DNA of 39,694 nt from an uncultured bacterium. GTDB taxonomy: Bacteria; Verrucomicrobiota; Lentisphaeria; Victivallales; UBA1829. Position numbers and translations under genes: made by a program. Below are positions 17,611 through 26,483 of the stretch, one piece after another; the stretch's first letter is position 1; each line of letters starts with the position of its first letter. Location: contig CASERY010000086.1 in assembly GCA_949290385.1 (NCBI GenBank), forward strand, positions 1-39,694, read 5' to 3'. The notes below the pieces were generated by a model. The model made no database searches, was not told the origin of the DNA, and saw nothing but the letters and a program-made list of their open reading frames with translations.

Positions 17611-17868
17611 TTATTTCAGTTCAAGTCCCATCCGGTTCAAATCCTGGATCAACTCCTTTTCGTTGAAGGCCTTGCCGGGCCTCCAGCTTCCGTTGAATTC
17701 AATGGTGGGGACCACCCATTCGCCTCCATTGACTTCATCCACTTTGCGGACAACATCTTCAGGAGCCTCTTCTATTTCCACATAATGGAACGGGATGTTT
17801 CTGGATTTTAGAAAGGCCACTGTTTTCTGACAATGGGGACACCATTTTGCTGCATAGACAGTCATCAT
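17611..17868 (-). CDS. Glutaredoxin-like protein
   Basis: An 85-residue thioredoxin-fold protein with active site AKWCPHCQ, the TVPxI-like cis-proline loop WVVPTIEFNG and a C-terminal FNEKELIQDL helix. It belongs to the small glutaredoxins (YruB/NrdH/Grx group) that reduce mixed disulfides or a partner enzyme. ATG 17868 fits the family; an AAGGAG lies 11 bases upstream. An in-frame TTG six bases earlier has better spacing and may be used. It is the second gene of the minus-strand run, after the M14 peptidase. It ends in TAA. Confidence 0.85.
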   Translation of the reverse strand: MMTVYAAKWCPHCQKTVAFLKSRNIPFHYVEIEEAPEDVVRKVDEVNGGEWVVPTIEFNGSWRPGKAFNEKELIQDLNRMGLELK

Positions 17869-17999
17869 GGGCAACTTGTTCTCCTTTCCTGAAAACATCT
17901 TTTATAGTATAGATGTTTTTATTTTTTTCCTGTTCACTGATCGTTCTAAGAAATTTTCTGTTTCACCAATTTTCTATTCTTGAATTTGAAGCCGTTCTG

Positions 18000-19157
18000 T
18001 TATTCTGTCGGGAACTGGTAAAATTTCAGAAAAACTTCTGCCAAAGCTTTTCCAAATGCCCGAATTTTATCCGGGGTAAATGTTGCCGCACCGCTGTTGG
18101 CAAATGGAATTTCCATGGAAAAAGAAGAATCATTCCAAGGCTGCTCTGCGGCCCAGCGGGACAGGGTTTTCCCTTGAGTGTAGTTTGCATCTGTATTCCA
18201 GGAAACTCCGTAGGGAACATTGTCCTGACTGGAGAATGGCACATCCTGTGGAACTGCTTTTTCCAACAGGGCAGAGAAATGGTCTGTCTGTTCCTGCTAT
18301 TTCTGAGATTTCTGTCCCACAAAATAGATCCGTTCATTGGTTGGTCCGCTGTAAAGCCACGGGCAATGAAGATCCATCACAAGTTCCGGACGGATCTGGT
18401 TCAAAAGCTGCATAATGGAACGGATTTCCGGGTAAATGGGGGCATCTCCATAGTCTCTTGCATGATCATGCGGACGTCTGTTTTTCCCCTGGTCTCCGTC
18501 GACGACGCCATCTTTATCGACAAAAGGCACGGCGTAAATAACCAGGTGCCTGCGAATGGCTCTTCCAAGTTTAGAATCTTCCAGTGCTGCGTCCAGGATG
18601 CCTTCCAGGGCATAAGTCGCCATAGTTTCGCCACAGTGATGACGGGAGGTCAGAAAGATTGTTTTTCGGGGAAGGTCGGTGGTACCGGGTTCTGCAGGAG
18701 CTTCAATTTTCAGAAGCTCCACAGGGCGCCCTTTTCGTGTGTAATCCAGAACTTCTGTATGAAGGCATCTGGATTCATTATGGCGGAGAAGAAACTGCTG
18801 CAAGTGGACTTCCTGATACTGCATGACGCAGCAGAAAATAGGATTGTTCGGATAAGAGCCATCATACTGATAAGAAAAAGTATCTCCGTCCGATTCCCGT
18901 TTAACGCAGTCGACACCCAGCCATTGCCAGGTCATGCCTCCATCATAACTGACTGCAGGTCCTCTGGAACCGATGGCCTATCCGTTATTGAAATGAAATG
19001 TGTAAGTATCTTTGGAATCAAAAACAGCTCTGAAACACCAGTAAAACCAGTCGCCTTCGGTATTGCCAAGATTCTTGGACAGGGTAATCTGGTTTTTCTG
19101 GATATTGACAATAAAAACACTTCCACCAGGGAAATCGGTCTGAATTTTTATGCTCAT
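18000..19157 (-). CDS. M14-family zinc carboxypeptidase, two in-frame UAGs
   Basis: A 385-residue peptidase of the cytosolic carboxypeptidase-like M14 group. An N-terminal beta domain ends GSRGPAVSYDGGMTWQWLG. Then come zinc ligands H174 and E177 in SRHHCGET, and His264 in MDLHCPW. The general-base Glu349 lies in FSMEIPF. TAG at 18978-18980 (codon 60) follows YTFHFNNG and precedes AIGSRGPAV. TAG at 18297-18299 (codon 287) follows VGQKSQK and precedes QEQTDHF. The second lies between the zinc ligands and the catalytic Glu, so an active enzyme needs both read as sense. ATG 19157 (MSIKIQTDFPGG) fits the family; an ATG at 19205 is possible. No signal peptide. It ends in TAA. Confidence 0.87.
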
Positions 19158-19300
19158 AGTTGATGAAACAATCCTTGCCTTGAAATCGGGGTATATAAAG
19201 CTCATGCAAATCTACAGCAGGAGCATTCAAAAAACAAGTATTGTTGCGGGGAAAGACGTTTTTTTTATGTTTTTTTTGAAAAATTATTAAAAACCGGTTG

Positions 19301-19340
19301 TAATATGGAAAAAAATGGAATAAATTGGAATAGATTGGAA
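19301..19340 (+). promoter_or_regulatory. MraZ boxes: four TGGAA direct repeats at 10-bp spacing
   Basis: TGGAA occurs at 19306-19310, 19316-19320, 19326-19330 and 19336-19340, each separated by five A/T-rich bases, ending 26 bases before the mraZ start. MraZ is known to bind tandem TGGGN repeats with five-base spacers in front of its own operon. The one-base difference (TGGAA) is consistent across all four copies. A TAATAT just upstream (19301-19306) could be the -10 box, so bound MraZ would block transcription. Confidence 0.8.
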
Positions 19341-19366
19341 CAATCAGGATAGTTTGGGGTGTTCTT

Positions 19367-19846
19367 GTGATTGCTTTCTGCGGATGTGACCAATGTTCCA
19401 TGGACTCAAACGGACGTATTAAGCTCAGTCCAAGAGTCCTTGAGGATTTTATGCGGACAGGACCGGATCTGGTGCTGCGCTGTCTGCCGGAAGGATCCAT
19501 TGGAGTTTATCCGGAGTCTGTCTTCCTGGCAATGCGCGGATCTTCTGAAAATACGGTACAGCAGGCTGCAAACAGCATACTGTACCGCAGAACCTTGCGC
19601 TCATTCAATGCCATGAGCCAGCCGGAGAAAATCAGTGCTCAGGGGCGTATTACGCTGCCGGGGGCGTTCCGTGATTTTGCGGGACTTATCCCCGGAAAGG
19701 AAGTTGTGGTTGTTGGTGTGGATATTGGAGTGGAAATCTGGTCCAGGGAACGCTGGGAAGAAGAACAGGAAAAAATCATGCATCATATGGATGAGCGGGG
19801 TGATCTGGAAATGGCCGCCGATTTGAATGCATTGAGGCCTGATTGA
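19367..19846 (+). CDS. mraZ: Transcriptional regulator MraZ
   Basis: A 159-residue AbrB/SpoVT-fold protein made of two copies of the MraZ half-domain. Copy 1 includes SMDSNGRIKLSPRVLEDF; copy 2 includes KISAQGRITLPGAFRDFAGL. MraZ forms rings that bind direct repeats and controls the division and cell-wall cluster. The start is a GTG at 19367 behind GGGGTG; the residues before the first DSxGR block match the usual MraZ start. It is the first gene of the division cluster, but rsmH, which usually follows, is absent here. It ends in TGA, with no UAG. Confidence 0.92.
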   Translation: MIAFCGCDQCSMDSNGRIKLSPRVLEDFMRTGPDLVLRCLPEGSIGVYPESVFLAMRGSSENTVQQAANSILYRRTLRSFNAMSQPEKISAQGRITLPGAFRDFAGLIPGKEVVVVGVDIGVEIWSRERWEEEQEKIMHHMDERGDLEMAADLNALRPD

Positions 19847-20117
19847 CAGGATGTCCGAGCTGGATCCTTTGGAAATTGAGCATGTGGAATTTGTTTAAAA
19901 TAAATCATGAAAGTTCGGGGATGAATCCTGCATGAATTGTGCATGCAGACAGAAATTCCTGTGAACTTGTCCGTTGCAAAAGAATTTTGTGAATGAGTTG
20001 AATTTTTAAAAGCTGACAGATCAGAAGGAACAGCTTTCTGATGGAATAAAAATTTAGGCAAAGAAAAATGAATGCATTGAAAACTCGGGGGTTGCTGCGA
20101 TGAAGGAGATGAAGAAG

Positions 20118-20375
20118 ATGGATGTTCGGCTTCGTTATGCGCTTGTCGCCGCTATTTTTTCCTTGACTCTTTTACTTGTGGGTGCTGGGAAAATGAGCGG
20201 ATCCATCCAAGCCTACAATGAAGAAATTAAAAATTCCAAAGCTGAATGTCAGGCGGCAGTAGATCGTTTTCGTTCTCTGGTGCCTGCTGAGAATCAGAAG
20301 GCATGGGACAAAGTTTCAGAAAAATATCCGGAGTTTTGCCTAAGAGTTTCCACCTCAGTTCCGGTTCAGCGCTGA
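20118..20375 (+). CDS. Small single-pass membrane protein at the ftsL position
   Basis: An 85-residue protein: basic start MDVRLRYALV, a hydrophobic segment (about 8-25), then a 55-residue helical, charged tail with QAYNEEIKNSKAECQAAVDR. Topology and position (after mraZ, before a PBP-like gene and ftsW) recall FtsL, a bitopic coiled-coil division protein. I see no clear leucine zipper, so the function is inferred only from context. ATG 20118 is preferred because AAGGAG lies 10 bases upstream; the frame is also open from ATG 20100. It ends in TGA. Confidence 0.55.
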   Translation: MDVRLRYALVAAIFSLTLLLVGAGKMSGSIQAYNEEIKNSKAECQAAVDRFRSLVPAENQKAWDKVSEKYPEFCLRVSTSVPVQR

Positions 20376-20796
20376 TTTTTTACCCTTGCAGAATTTTTGA
20401 AACAGTCTGACAGAGAAAAGAAAAAGAGAGAAGATGGTAAAATATTTTCTCCGATGCAGAAAAGAAGCGTTTTATTGGAAAATCTTCGGCAGAGAAAAAG
20501 TCATGGCAGAGGGGAAAATTACAATTGCGTCTGTCTTTGACAGCAGAAAAGGCTGTGTCTGAATGAATAGACAGGCTATCCTGTGTCACAGACTTTTTCG
20601 TGAGAGTGCTTGCTTTTCAGCGTGTCTGGTATTTTTTTTGTGTTTTTCTTCCTGCAGATTCTGGACTTATGAAAAAAATGATATTGTGCCCATAGGAAGT
20701 TTATGGATTCCAAAAAGCAGATAAGGATAGATGTATCAGACTGGTCTGATTTTTTTTCTGTTTCCGCCGTTTAGATTCAGTCAGTGAGGTATTCTT
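20376..20796 (+). other. 421-base gap inside the division cluster
   Basis: No gene is supported in either strand, also with TAG read as sense. It holds a small perfect hairpin (CTGTC TTT GACAG at 20531-20543), the terminator-like structure listed next and several T-runs. The right end should contain the promoter of the following genes and a GAGGT ribosome binding site before GTG 20797. Confidence 0.5.
20553..20598 (+). terminator. Possible intrinsic terminator after the ftsL-position gene
   Basis: Nested pairing: outer GTCTG (20557-20561) with CAGAC (20589-20593), inner ACAGG (20571-20575) with CCTGT (20580-20584), followed at once by TTTTT (20594-20598). It is about 180 bases past the stop of the small membrane protein, so it may end an mraZ transcript or a short RNA from this gap. 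Confidence 0.4.
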
Positions 20797-21516
20797 GTGC
20801 TGGATGAAAAAAGATTCCGTTTCCGTACAAAGTGTATCTGGATTGCAGGTATCTTGTGGGCTTTGGCTGCTGCAGCTAGTGTTTTTTATTATACGGTAAT
20901 GGCCCGGGATTCTCTCGTGGAAGAAAGCAGCAGAATTGCCTGGAGACAAGGTGTACTGCCGCCGGTGCGTGGACGTATTCTATCTCGGGATGGCGTTGTG
21001 CTGGCGTGGACTGAAATGTATCATGATTTGTATCTGACAAGTCTTCCTGGTGGTTTGAAGAGACGGGAAAAACTTTTACAGCGCTTAAAAGAAGAAGGTT
21101 TTTCTGGAATCGAGATGTCGGATCAGGAGTCTTTGATGAAACATCTTCCTTACTGCCTGAAAAGAGAGGTTGCACCGGATGAATTTCCTGCAATCAGGAA
21201 GCTGATGACGGCCTATCCGGAGCTGTCTTTGCAAGTGCGTTTTGAGAGAAAAGTCCTGGATTCCACGGAGATACAATCTTTGATTGGGGCCTGTTCCGTA
21301 GACAGTGACGGCATATTTGTAGGAATCAGTGGGATTGAGTCGGAAATGAATTCGGTCCTGGCGGGTGAAAGCGGACTATATCAAGTGATGGTCGATCGAT
21401 ATGGAAACTGGTTGGAAGGCACATTAAAAATTCTTATGCCTGCGGAAGAGGGGCTTGATGTAACATTGGGGAAGAGCCTGTCTGAACTGACTGAACGTGA
21501 TGAAAAAACGGAATGA
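20797..21516 (+). CDS. PBP-like dimerisation-domain protein lacking a transpeptidase domain
   Basis: A 239-residue protein that looks like the N-terminal half of FtsI/PBP2. A short cytosolic tail is followed by one membrane helix (about 14-33), then the pedestal motif VRGRILSRDGVVLAW (RGxIxDRxGxxLA in PBPs), the GISGIESEMNSVLAGESG block (G.EG.E..yd..L.G..G) and GLDVTLGKSLSEL, which corresponds to the lTiD..LQ segment before the catalytic domain. It then stops at TGA, so the SxxK, SxN and KTG motifs are absent. The stop overlaps the ftsW start, leaving no room for a lost 3' part. It may be a structural partner for the SEDS protein. GTG start behind GAGGT. Confidence 0.75.
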   Translation: MLDEKRFRFRTKCIWIAGILWALAAAASVFYYTVMARDSLVEESSRIAWRQGVLPPVRGRILSRDGVVLAWTEMYHDLYLTSLPGGLKRREKLLQRLKEEGFSGIEMSDQESLMKHLPYCLKREVAPDEFPAIRKLMTAYPELSLQVRFERKVLDSTEIQSLIGACSVDSDGIFVGISGIESEMNSVLAGESGLYQVMVDRYGNWLEGTLKILMPAEEGLDVTLGKSLSELTERDEKTE

Positions 21517-22685
21517 GGAGCGGGCCATTGAAGTTGCTGAAGCAGAATCTCTTGAAAAAGAAGTTTTTTTCGTTTCCGGCTGCCGGTGCCGCAGGACTGG
21601 TGATTCTTGGTTTGTGGGGATGTCTCCTGATTTATTCATCCAAGGCATTCGGAGGTAGTCCGATGCATTTTGTGGACCGTCAGCTGGTGTGGCTCGTGAT
21701 GGGAGCGGCTGGATTTATAGCGGCTTCCATGGTGCCTTTTGAAATCTATCAGAGAGTACGGGTTCCTTTTTTTATTTTGTCCGTCATCATGCTGCTGTGC
21801 GTTCTTTTGTTCGGTGTGGAGATCGGCGGGATGAAGGGATGGTTCCGCCTGCCTGTTCAGAATGTTTATTTCCAGCCTTCAGAACTGGCAAAGATGGCAT
21901 TTATCCTCTATCTCTGTGGAATAAAAAACGAGGGAGAGAAGCAATCGGAATTTGCCCGGTTTGCCCATATGGCTCTGGCAAGCTGCATCATGTGCGCACT
22001 TCTTCTGCTGGAACCGGATCTGGGGACATGTGTGCTGTTTTTTGGTGTTTTTTTAACGATATACTGGGTTTCCGGCGGATGGATTCGTTACATCCTTCTT
22101 TCCGCAGGGCTTTTCCTGGCTGCATTTTTTACTTTTATCTTGGCAAATCCGTATGCCATGGATAGGATCCGCGGTTTTCTGGATCCGGGTTCCTCTGTCT
22201 GGCGCAGTTCCTGGCATATCCGGCAGTTTCAGTATACGATGGCACATGGCGGTGTTGCAGGTTCCGAAACGGGAGGCGCCATGTGGGCAAATGCCTACTT
22301 GCCGCTGCCGCATTCAGATTCACTTTTTGCCACAATTGTGGAATCATCGGGACTGATTGGAGGAATGATTGTAATTGCGGGATTTGCCTGTCTTCTTCTG
22401 GCCTTTGGTGCTATGGCATTAAGACGGCATTTAAGCGACTGTGCGAAGTTGTTCATTTTTTCGACGGGCTGCCTCTATTCTGTTCAGGCGCTTCTGCATA
22501 TCAGTGTGAACACAGCATTGATTCCGCCTACAGGGCTGACTCTGCCGATTCTCAGTTACGGAGGAAGTTCTCTATTGACGACAATGCTGGCATTCGGTAT
22601 GGTTTTCAGTGCATCCAGAAGTTCTGATGACGAAGGGGATTTACAGGAAGAAGAGACTGAAAGTTTTTCCGGAGAACACCGCTGA
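21513..22685 (+). CDS. ftsW: SEDS-family peptidoglycan polymerase FtsW/RodA
   Basis: A polytopic membrane protein of 390 residues with about ten hydrophobic segments. Diagnostic blocks: YFQPSELAKMAF, LLLEPDLGTCV, the extracellular-loop LPLPHSDSLFATIVESSG (its Asp aligns with the catalytic Asp of RodA), and IPPTGLTLPILSYGGSSL. SEDS proteins polymerise glycan strands from lipid II together with a class B PBP. Here the preceding partner gene has only a dimerisation domain. ATG 21513 overlaps the upstream TGA (ATGA); a TTG at 21528 preceded by GAGGAG is an alternative. Context in a division cluster favours FtsW over RodA. It ends in TGA. Confidence 0.9.
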   Translation: MRSGPLKLLKQNLLKKKFFSFPAAGAAGLVILGLWGCLLIYSSKAFGGSPMHFVDRQLVWLVMGAAGFIAASMVPFEIYQRVRVPFFILSVIMLLCVLLFGVEIGGMKGWFRLPVQNVYFQPSELAKMAFILYLCGIKNEGEKQSEFARFAHMALASCIMCALLLLEPDLGTCVLFFGVFLTIYWVSGGWIRYILLSAGLFLAAFFTFILANPYAMDRIRGFLDPGSSVWRSSWHIRQFQYTMAHGGVAGSETGGAMWANAYLPLPHSDSLFATIVESSGLIGGMIVIAGFACLLLAFGAMALRRHLSDCAKLFIFSTGCLYSVQALLHISVNTALIPPTGLTLPILSYGGSSLLTTMLAFGMVFSASRSSDDEGDLQEEETESFSGEHR

Positions 22686-22857
22686 ACCTATTCAGATTTG
22701 TCTCAAGAAGACTGACGGATGCAGCTTTAAGCTCTTTTCGCATGACTTAAAATATCGGTCGTTTTTTTGTGCTGCAAGAGAAAAACAGCTTGATTTTTAC
22801 ATTGCGTTTGTGCTGTTAGGGCATCTTTCCTTTTTTTTCATTTTTTTTGAAAAATCA

Positions 22858-22886
22858 TTCGACTTTTTGACCATTCGGCGTAATAT
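22858..22886 (+). promoter_or_regulatory. Possible promoter of ftsA-ftsZ
   Basis: TTCGAC (22858-22863) and TAATAT (22881-22886) are 17 bases apart in the 235-base ftsW-ftsA gap. A ribosome binding site CAGGATCCT follows before ATG 22921. The -35 box is a poor match to TTGACA, so this is tentative. The rest of 22686-22920 has no gene. Confidence 0.35.
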
Positions 22887-22920
22887 ATCAATGACGATTA
22901 CACATGAGGGTCAGGATCCT

Positions 22921-24171
22921 ATGGCATATGGAAAGAATTTGTATACATTATTTGAATTCGGGACAGATAAGATCTGCGTTTTGAGCGGTATCTGCGGAAA
23001 CGGCAGGCCTGAAATTGTTTCCTTTGTACAGAAAAACAGTGGCGGATAGGTGGTTAAAGGTACAATTGTCGACTATAACGCCATTGTAAGTATATTGAAA
23101 GATGCTCTTGAGATTTCAGATAAAGCTATTGGGGCTTCTTTTGAGCGGCGAAAAGTTTTCTATCTGCTTTCCGGCGGTGCCATTACTTCCTATCAGGGAG
23201 AAGGATCCGTTCTGGTGGACAGCCCTGACCGCAAGGTTACTGCAAAAAATATTAATGACGCTACGGAAGAAGCTCAGAAGACGGCATTGTCTACAGACCT
23301 GAGCAATTTTAATTCTTTTGATTCCTACTTCCTTCTGGACCGCAGCAAACGGGTTTCCGATCCGTACGGTGCGATTGCGGAGCGTCTGGATGCCTATTTG
23401 CATATTATTGCTACTGAAAAGAAGCAGATTGAGAATTTGAATGCGGTCTTCCGTGAACTCGGTTTTGAAAACGGGGGAATTCCGGTTTTTTCCGGAATCG
23501 CGTCAGCCTTCGGAGCTTTGAGCATGGAGGAGCGGGAGAAGGGGGTTTTCCTGGTGGACTTCGGAGCTGGATGCTGTGATTATGTAATGATTCATGATGA
23601 CGGCGTCCTTCTGAGTGGTGTTCTGCCTGTGGGAATTGCCCATGTGGCCAATGATTTATCTATCGGTCTGAGTCTTCCTTATGATTACTGTATGCGCTTC
23701 CTGCGGGAGTCCCGGCTGGAAGAGCTGCGAAAAAAAGGACAGAATTTTATTGAATATGCTGATGTAGGAGGTCATAAACGCCGAATTCCCCTGGACTCAT
23801 TTGAGAAAATTATGGATATGCGGCTGCGTGAAACCTTTACGATTCTTCGAGAATATCTTGAAAATCAGGATTTACTGCGACTGGTGAATACCGGAGTTGT
23901 TCTGTGCGGAGGAGGGGCGTTGATTCCTTCGTCTCCGGAGATTATGCACGATGTGTTCCGCAGTCATGTCCGTATCGGTGAACCGAGCGGAATAACAGGG
24001 GCCATGAGTGCTTTTGAATATGCTCCCGCCTGTTACACAGCGATTCAGGGACTTCTGAAGTATGCGGCTGATTATGAAACGGAGAAGCCGGAATCTGCCA
24101 TGGATGGATTCCGGGATATGATTGCAGGGCTTGGAGAAAAATTCCTGCCCAGATCCAGGAGGGAAAAATGA
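22921..24171 (+). CDS. ftsA: Cell division protein FtsA (divergent), one in-frame UAG
   Basis: Actin-like membrane anchor of FtsZ; 416 residues. Start: MAYGKNLYTLFEFGTDKICV (the GTxK-type phosphate-1 loop as FGTDK). After SFVQKNSGG comes TAG 23047-23049 (codon 43), then VVKGTIVDYNAIVSILKDAL, the conserved FtsA KG.I.d....v..i..a. Further blocks: VFSGIASAFGAL, FLVDFGAGCCDY (phosphate-2), and LVNTGVVLCGGGALI (adenosine motif). The tail GEKFLPRSRR could be the membrane-binding helix. Without readthrough the protein would lack its first ATP-binding loop. It ends in TGA, overlapping ftsZ by ATGA. The identity call rests on these motifs and on position before ftsZ. Confidence 0.85.
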
Positions 24172-25472
24172 CACAGGATGATCTTCTTGATGTTCTGCCG
24201 GAGACCTGTGCTGTACCGCCTAAACCTCAGTCCCATGTGCTGGCTATGGGAATCGGGGGAGAAGGAGTACGGGTGATTGATGCTCTGTCCCGCATGGAAT
24301 CGGCAGACTGGCTTCAGACTGCAGTTATTGATACGGATTCATCCGGTTTAAAAAACTGCAGGGCCCACTGTAAAATCAATGCATCTTCCGACTGGTCTAT
24401 TCAGGATGGTTCCGGATGCGGAGGCGATGTGCTTAGAGGAGGACGCGCTATTGCCAGAGAACGGAGCAATATTTCCGCACTTCTCAATGACATATCTCTG
24501 CTTGTAGTGACTGGAGGTCTCGGTGGAGGAACAGCAACAGGCGGAATCCGTACAATTGCATCGGTAGCGCGTTCCGCAGGTATTCCAGCCGTGTTTCTTG
24601 TGACCACGCCTTTTTCCTTTGAATCCTACAGCCGTCGGAAAAATGCCGATGACTGCATCGATGAACTTCTTCCGGTTACAGATATTCTGCTGACAATGCC
24701 CAATGATCTGCTTTTTACCCAGCTGCCTCCGGATACTCCGGTAGAGCAGGCTTTTGCAACCTAGGCAAGGGAAGTTGCTCAAGTGATGGCCGGAATTGCT
24801 GATGTCATGCGTTGCAGAAGCGTGATCGGTTCCGATTATGCCACCTTTATGGATGCTCTCAGAGGCAGGCGTTGTTCCTGTGCGGTTGGCGTGGGCTATG
24901 CCAGCATTTCGGATGGACTGGACCGGTGTACTCTGGCGGTTGAACGTATGCTGGAATCTCCATTTCTCGGAGGAATGAAACGTCTGAAGAATTCAGATGC
25001 CGTGCTTTTTACACTGAGCGGCGGGACGGATCTTCAGATTGCGGAAATGAAGCGTTCCCTGGAAATTGTTTCCGGCATGCTGCCTGTGGAAGCCAATGTG
25101 ATTCTCGGGGTTAATACCTGCGAGGCTCTCACCGGCAGAATCCAAATGACTGCTGTCTCTGTAAAATACGATCAGAATCCTGCAAAAACGGTTTCTGATT
25201 CCTCCAGGAAACGGAAAACCTGGGAAGCTCCTGCTGCTGTCAGCAGAACAGCTCAGCGAAATGGACGCGGAAGCAGAGATTTCTCAGGAACACGGGGAAA
25301 GCATGCTGGAAATGATGATTTGTTTGAAGGGACGTTGAAACAGGGGGAACTGGGTCTGATGAGCCTGAGCAGGGGGATTTTCGAAAAGACTCCGCTTACA
25401 AAGTATCAAAATGAGGATTTGGATGTCCCCACATTTCAACGGAAAAATATAACGATTGATGCCGGGAATTAA
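24168..25472 (+). CDS. ftsZ: Cell division protein FtsZ (divergent), one in-frame UAG
   Basis: Tubulin-like GTPase that forms the division ring; 434 residues. It shows GIGGEGVRVIDAL (GxGGxGxN loop with Arg-Val in place of the Asn), the tubulin signature GGLGGGTATGG, VTTPFSFE and the C-terminal FtsA-binding peptide LDVPTFQRK. TAG 24762-24764 (codon 199) lies in PVEQAFAT-UAG-AREVAQVM, i.e. helix H7 where FtsZ usually has AFR.AD.VL. The catalytic T7 loop follows the TAG and reads IGSDYATF rather than INVDFADV: the first Asp is kept, the second is Thr. The region after residue 330 is a variable linker. ATG behind GGAGGG. It ends in TAA. Confidence 0.87.
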
Positions 25473-25512
25473 TCTTGAGATTTAAGAGTAAGAGACAGAA
25501 GAAGAAAATAGA

Positions 25513-26442
25513 ATGAAGCAAAAGTTTTTTTTCTGGATAATTTGCTGTATATGTCTGATAGAAAGTATGATTTTGCTTGCTGGCTGTTCTTCATCCGGGA
25601 TGCAGGAGGTGCCGGTCATTGATGCGGACCGGGCATGGATGTATACTGAAAAAAATGTGTCCTTTGGACCGAGACCGTCCGGATCGGAGGCATTGAAGAG
25701 ATCCGGAGAATGGATTGAAGAATGTCTCAGACAGGTTCCTGGAAATTTTGAAGTGGAATGTTCTGTGTTTGAAAAAGCGGCACCTTTGGGGAAGACTCTT
25801 TTTAGAAACTATACAGTATCCTGGCCGGGACCGGGAGATGATTTTATCATTCTGGGGGCTCACTATGATACCAAAATGTTTTTTTCAGGGGCGGATTTCC
25901 TGGGAGCGAATGACGGCGGGTCCGGTGTGGGGGTGCTTCTGTAGATTCATGAGAAACTGGGGACCTTGAACGAGCTGCCGATTGGAATTAAACTGGTTTT
26001 TTTTGACGGGGAGGAATGCACGTTTCAGTATGGAGAACATGACGGGCTCTGGGGAAGTCGTTTTCAGGCAGAAAACTGGGAAAAATCCGGGCTTCTTAAA
26101 AACTGCCGGGGAATGATTCTACTGGATATGGTTGGAGATAAAGATCTAGCATTTACTGTTCCCCAGAATGTGGACCCGGAGCTTCGGAAATGGGTTTGGG
26201 AGGAGGCCGGCAGACTTAAGTATGAAAAGCATTTGACAGATTTTCATGGGGAAATTCTGGATGACCATGTCCCTTTTCTGGAGAAAGGAATTCCTGCGCT
26301 GGTTTTGATTGACTTCCTGTACGGTCCGGGTAATTCTTACTGGCATACGCCGCAGGACCAGCTGGATAAATTGTCCAAAGAAAGTTTAAAATGTGCGGGA
26401 GATCTGGCTCTTGCTGTTGTCTGGCGCATTGCCGGACAATGA
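25513..26442 (+). CDS. M28-family/glutaminyl-cyclase-like lipoprotein, one in-frame UAG
   Basis: A 309-residue secreted lipoprotein: hydrophobic leader and lipobox LAGC (Cys25). The zinc-binding fold is read from LGAHYDTKMF (His, Asp region), GANDGGSG (Asp), FFDGEECTF (Glu), LLDMVGDKDL (Asp) and YWHTPQD (His). FDGEE and DHVPF are especially like glutaminyl-peptide cyclases. TAG 25942-25944 (codon 144) is in GVGVLL-UAG-IHEKLG; most relatives have Glu here (LLELAR). Half of the zinc ligands are downstream. It may cyclise N-terminal Gln or act as an aminopeptidase. Its TGA overlaps a possible ATG of the next gene. Confidence 0.87.
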
Positions 26443-26483
26443 AGGTCAGGAGGCTCTGCCGCCAAAGGAAGAATTGCTTCAAG

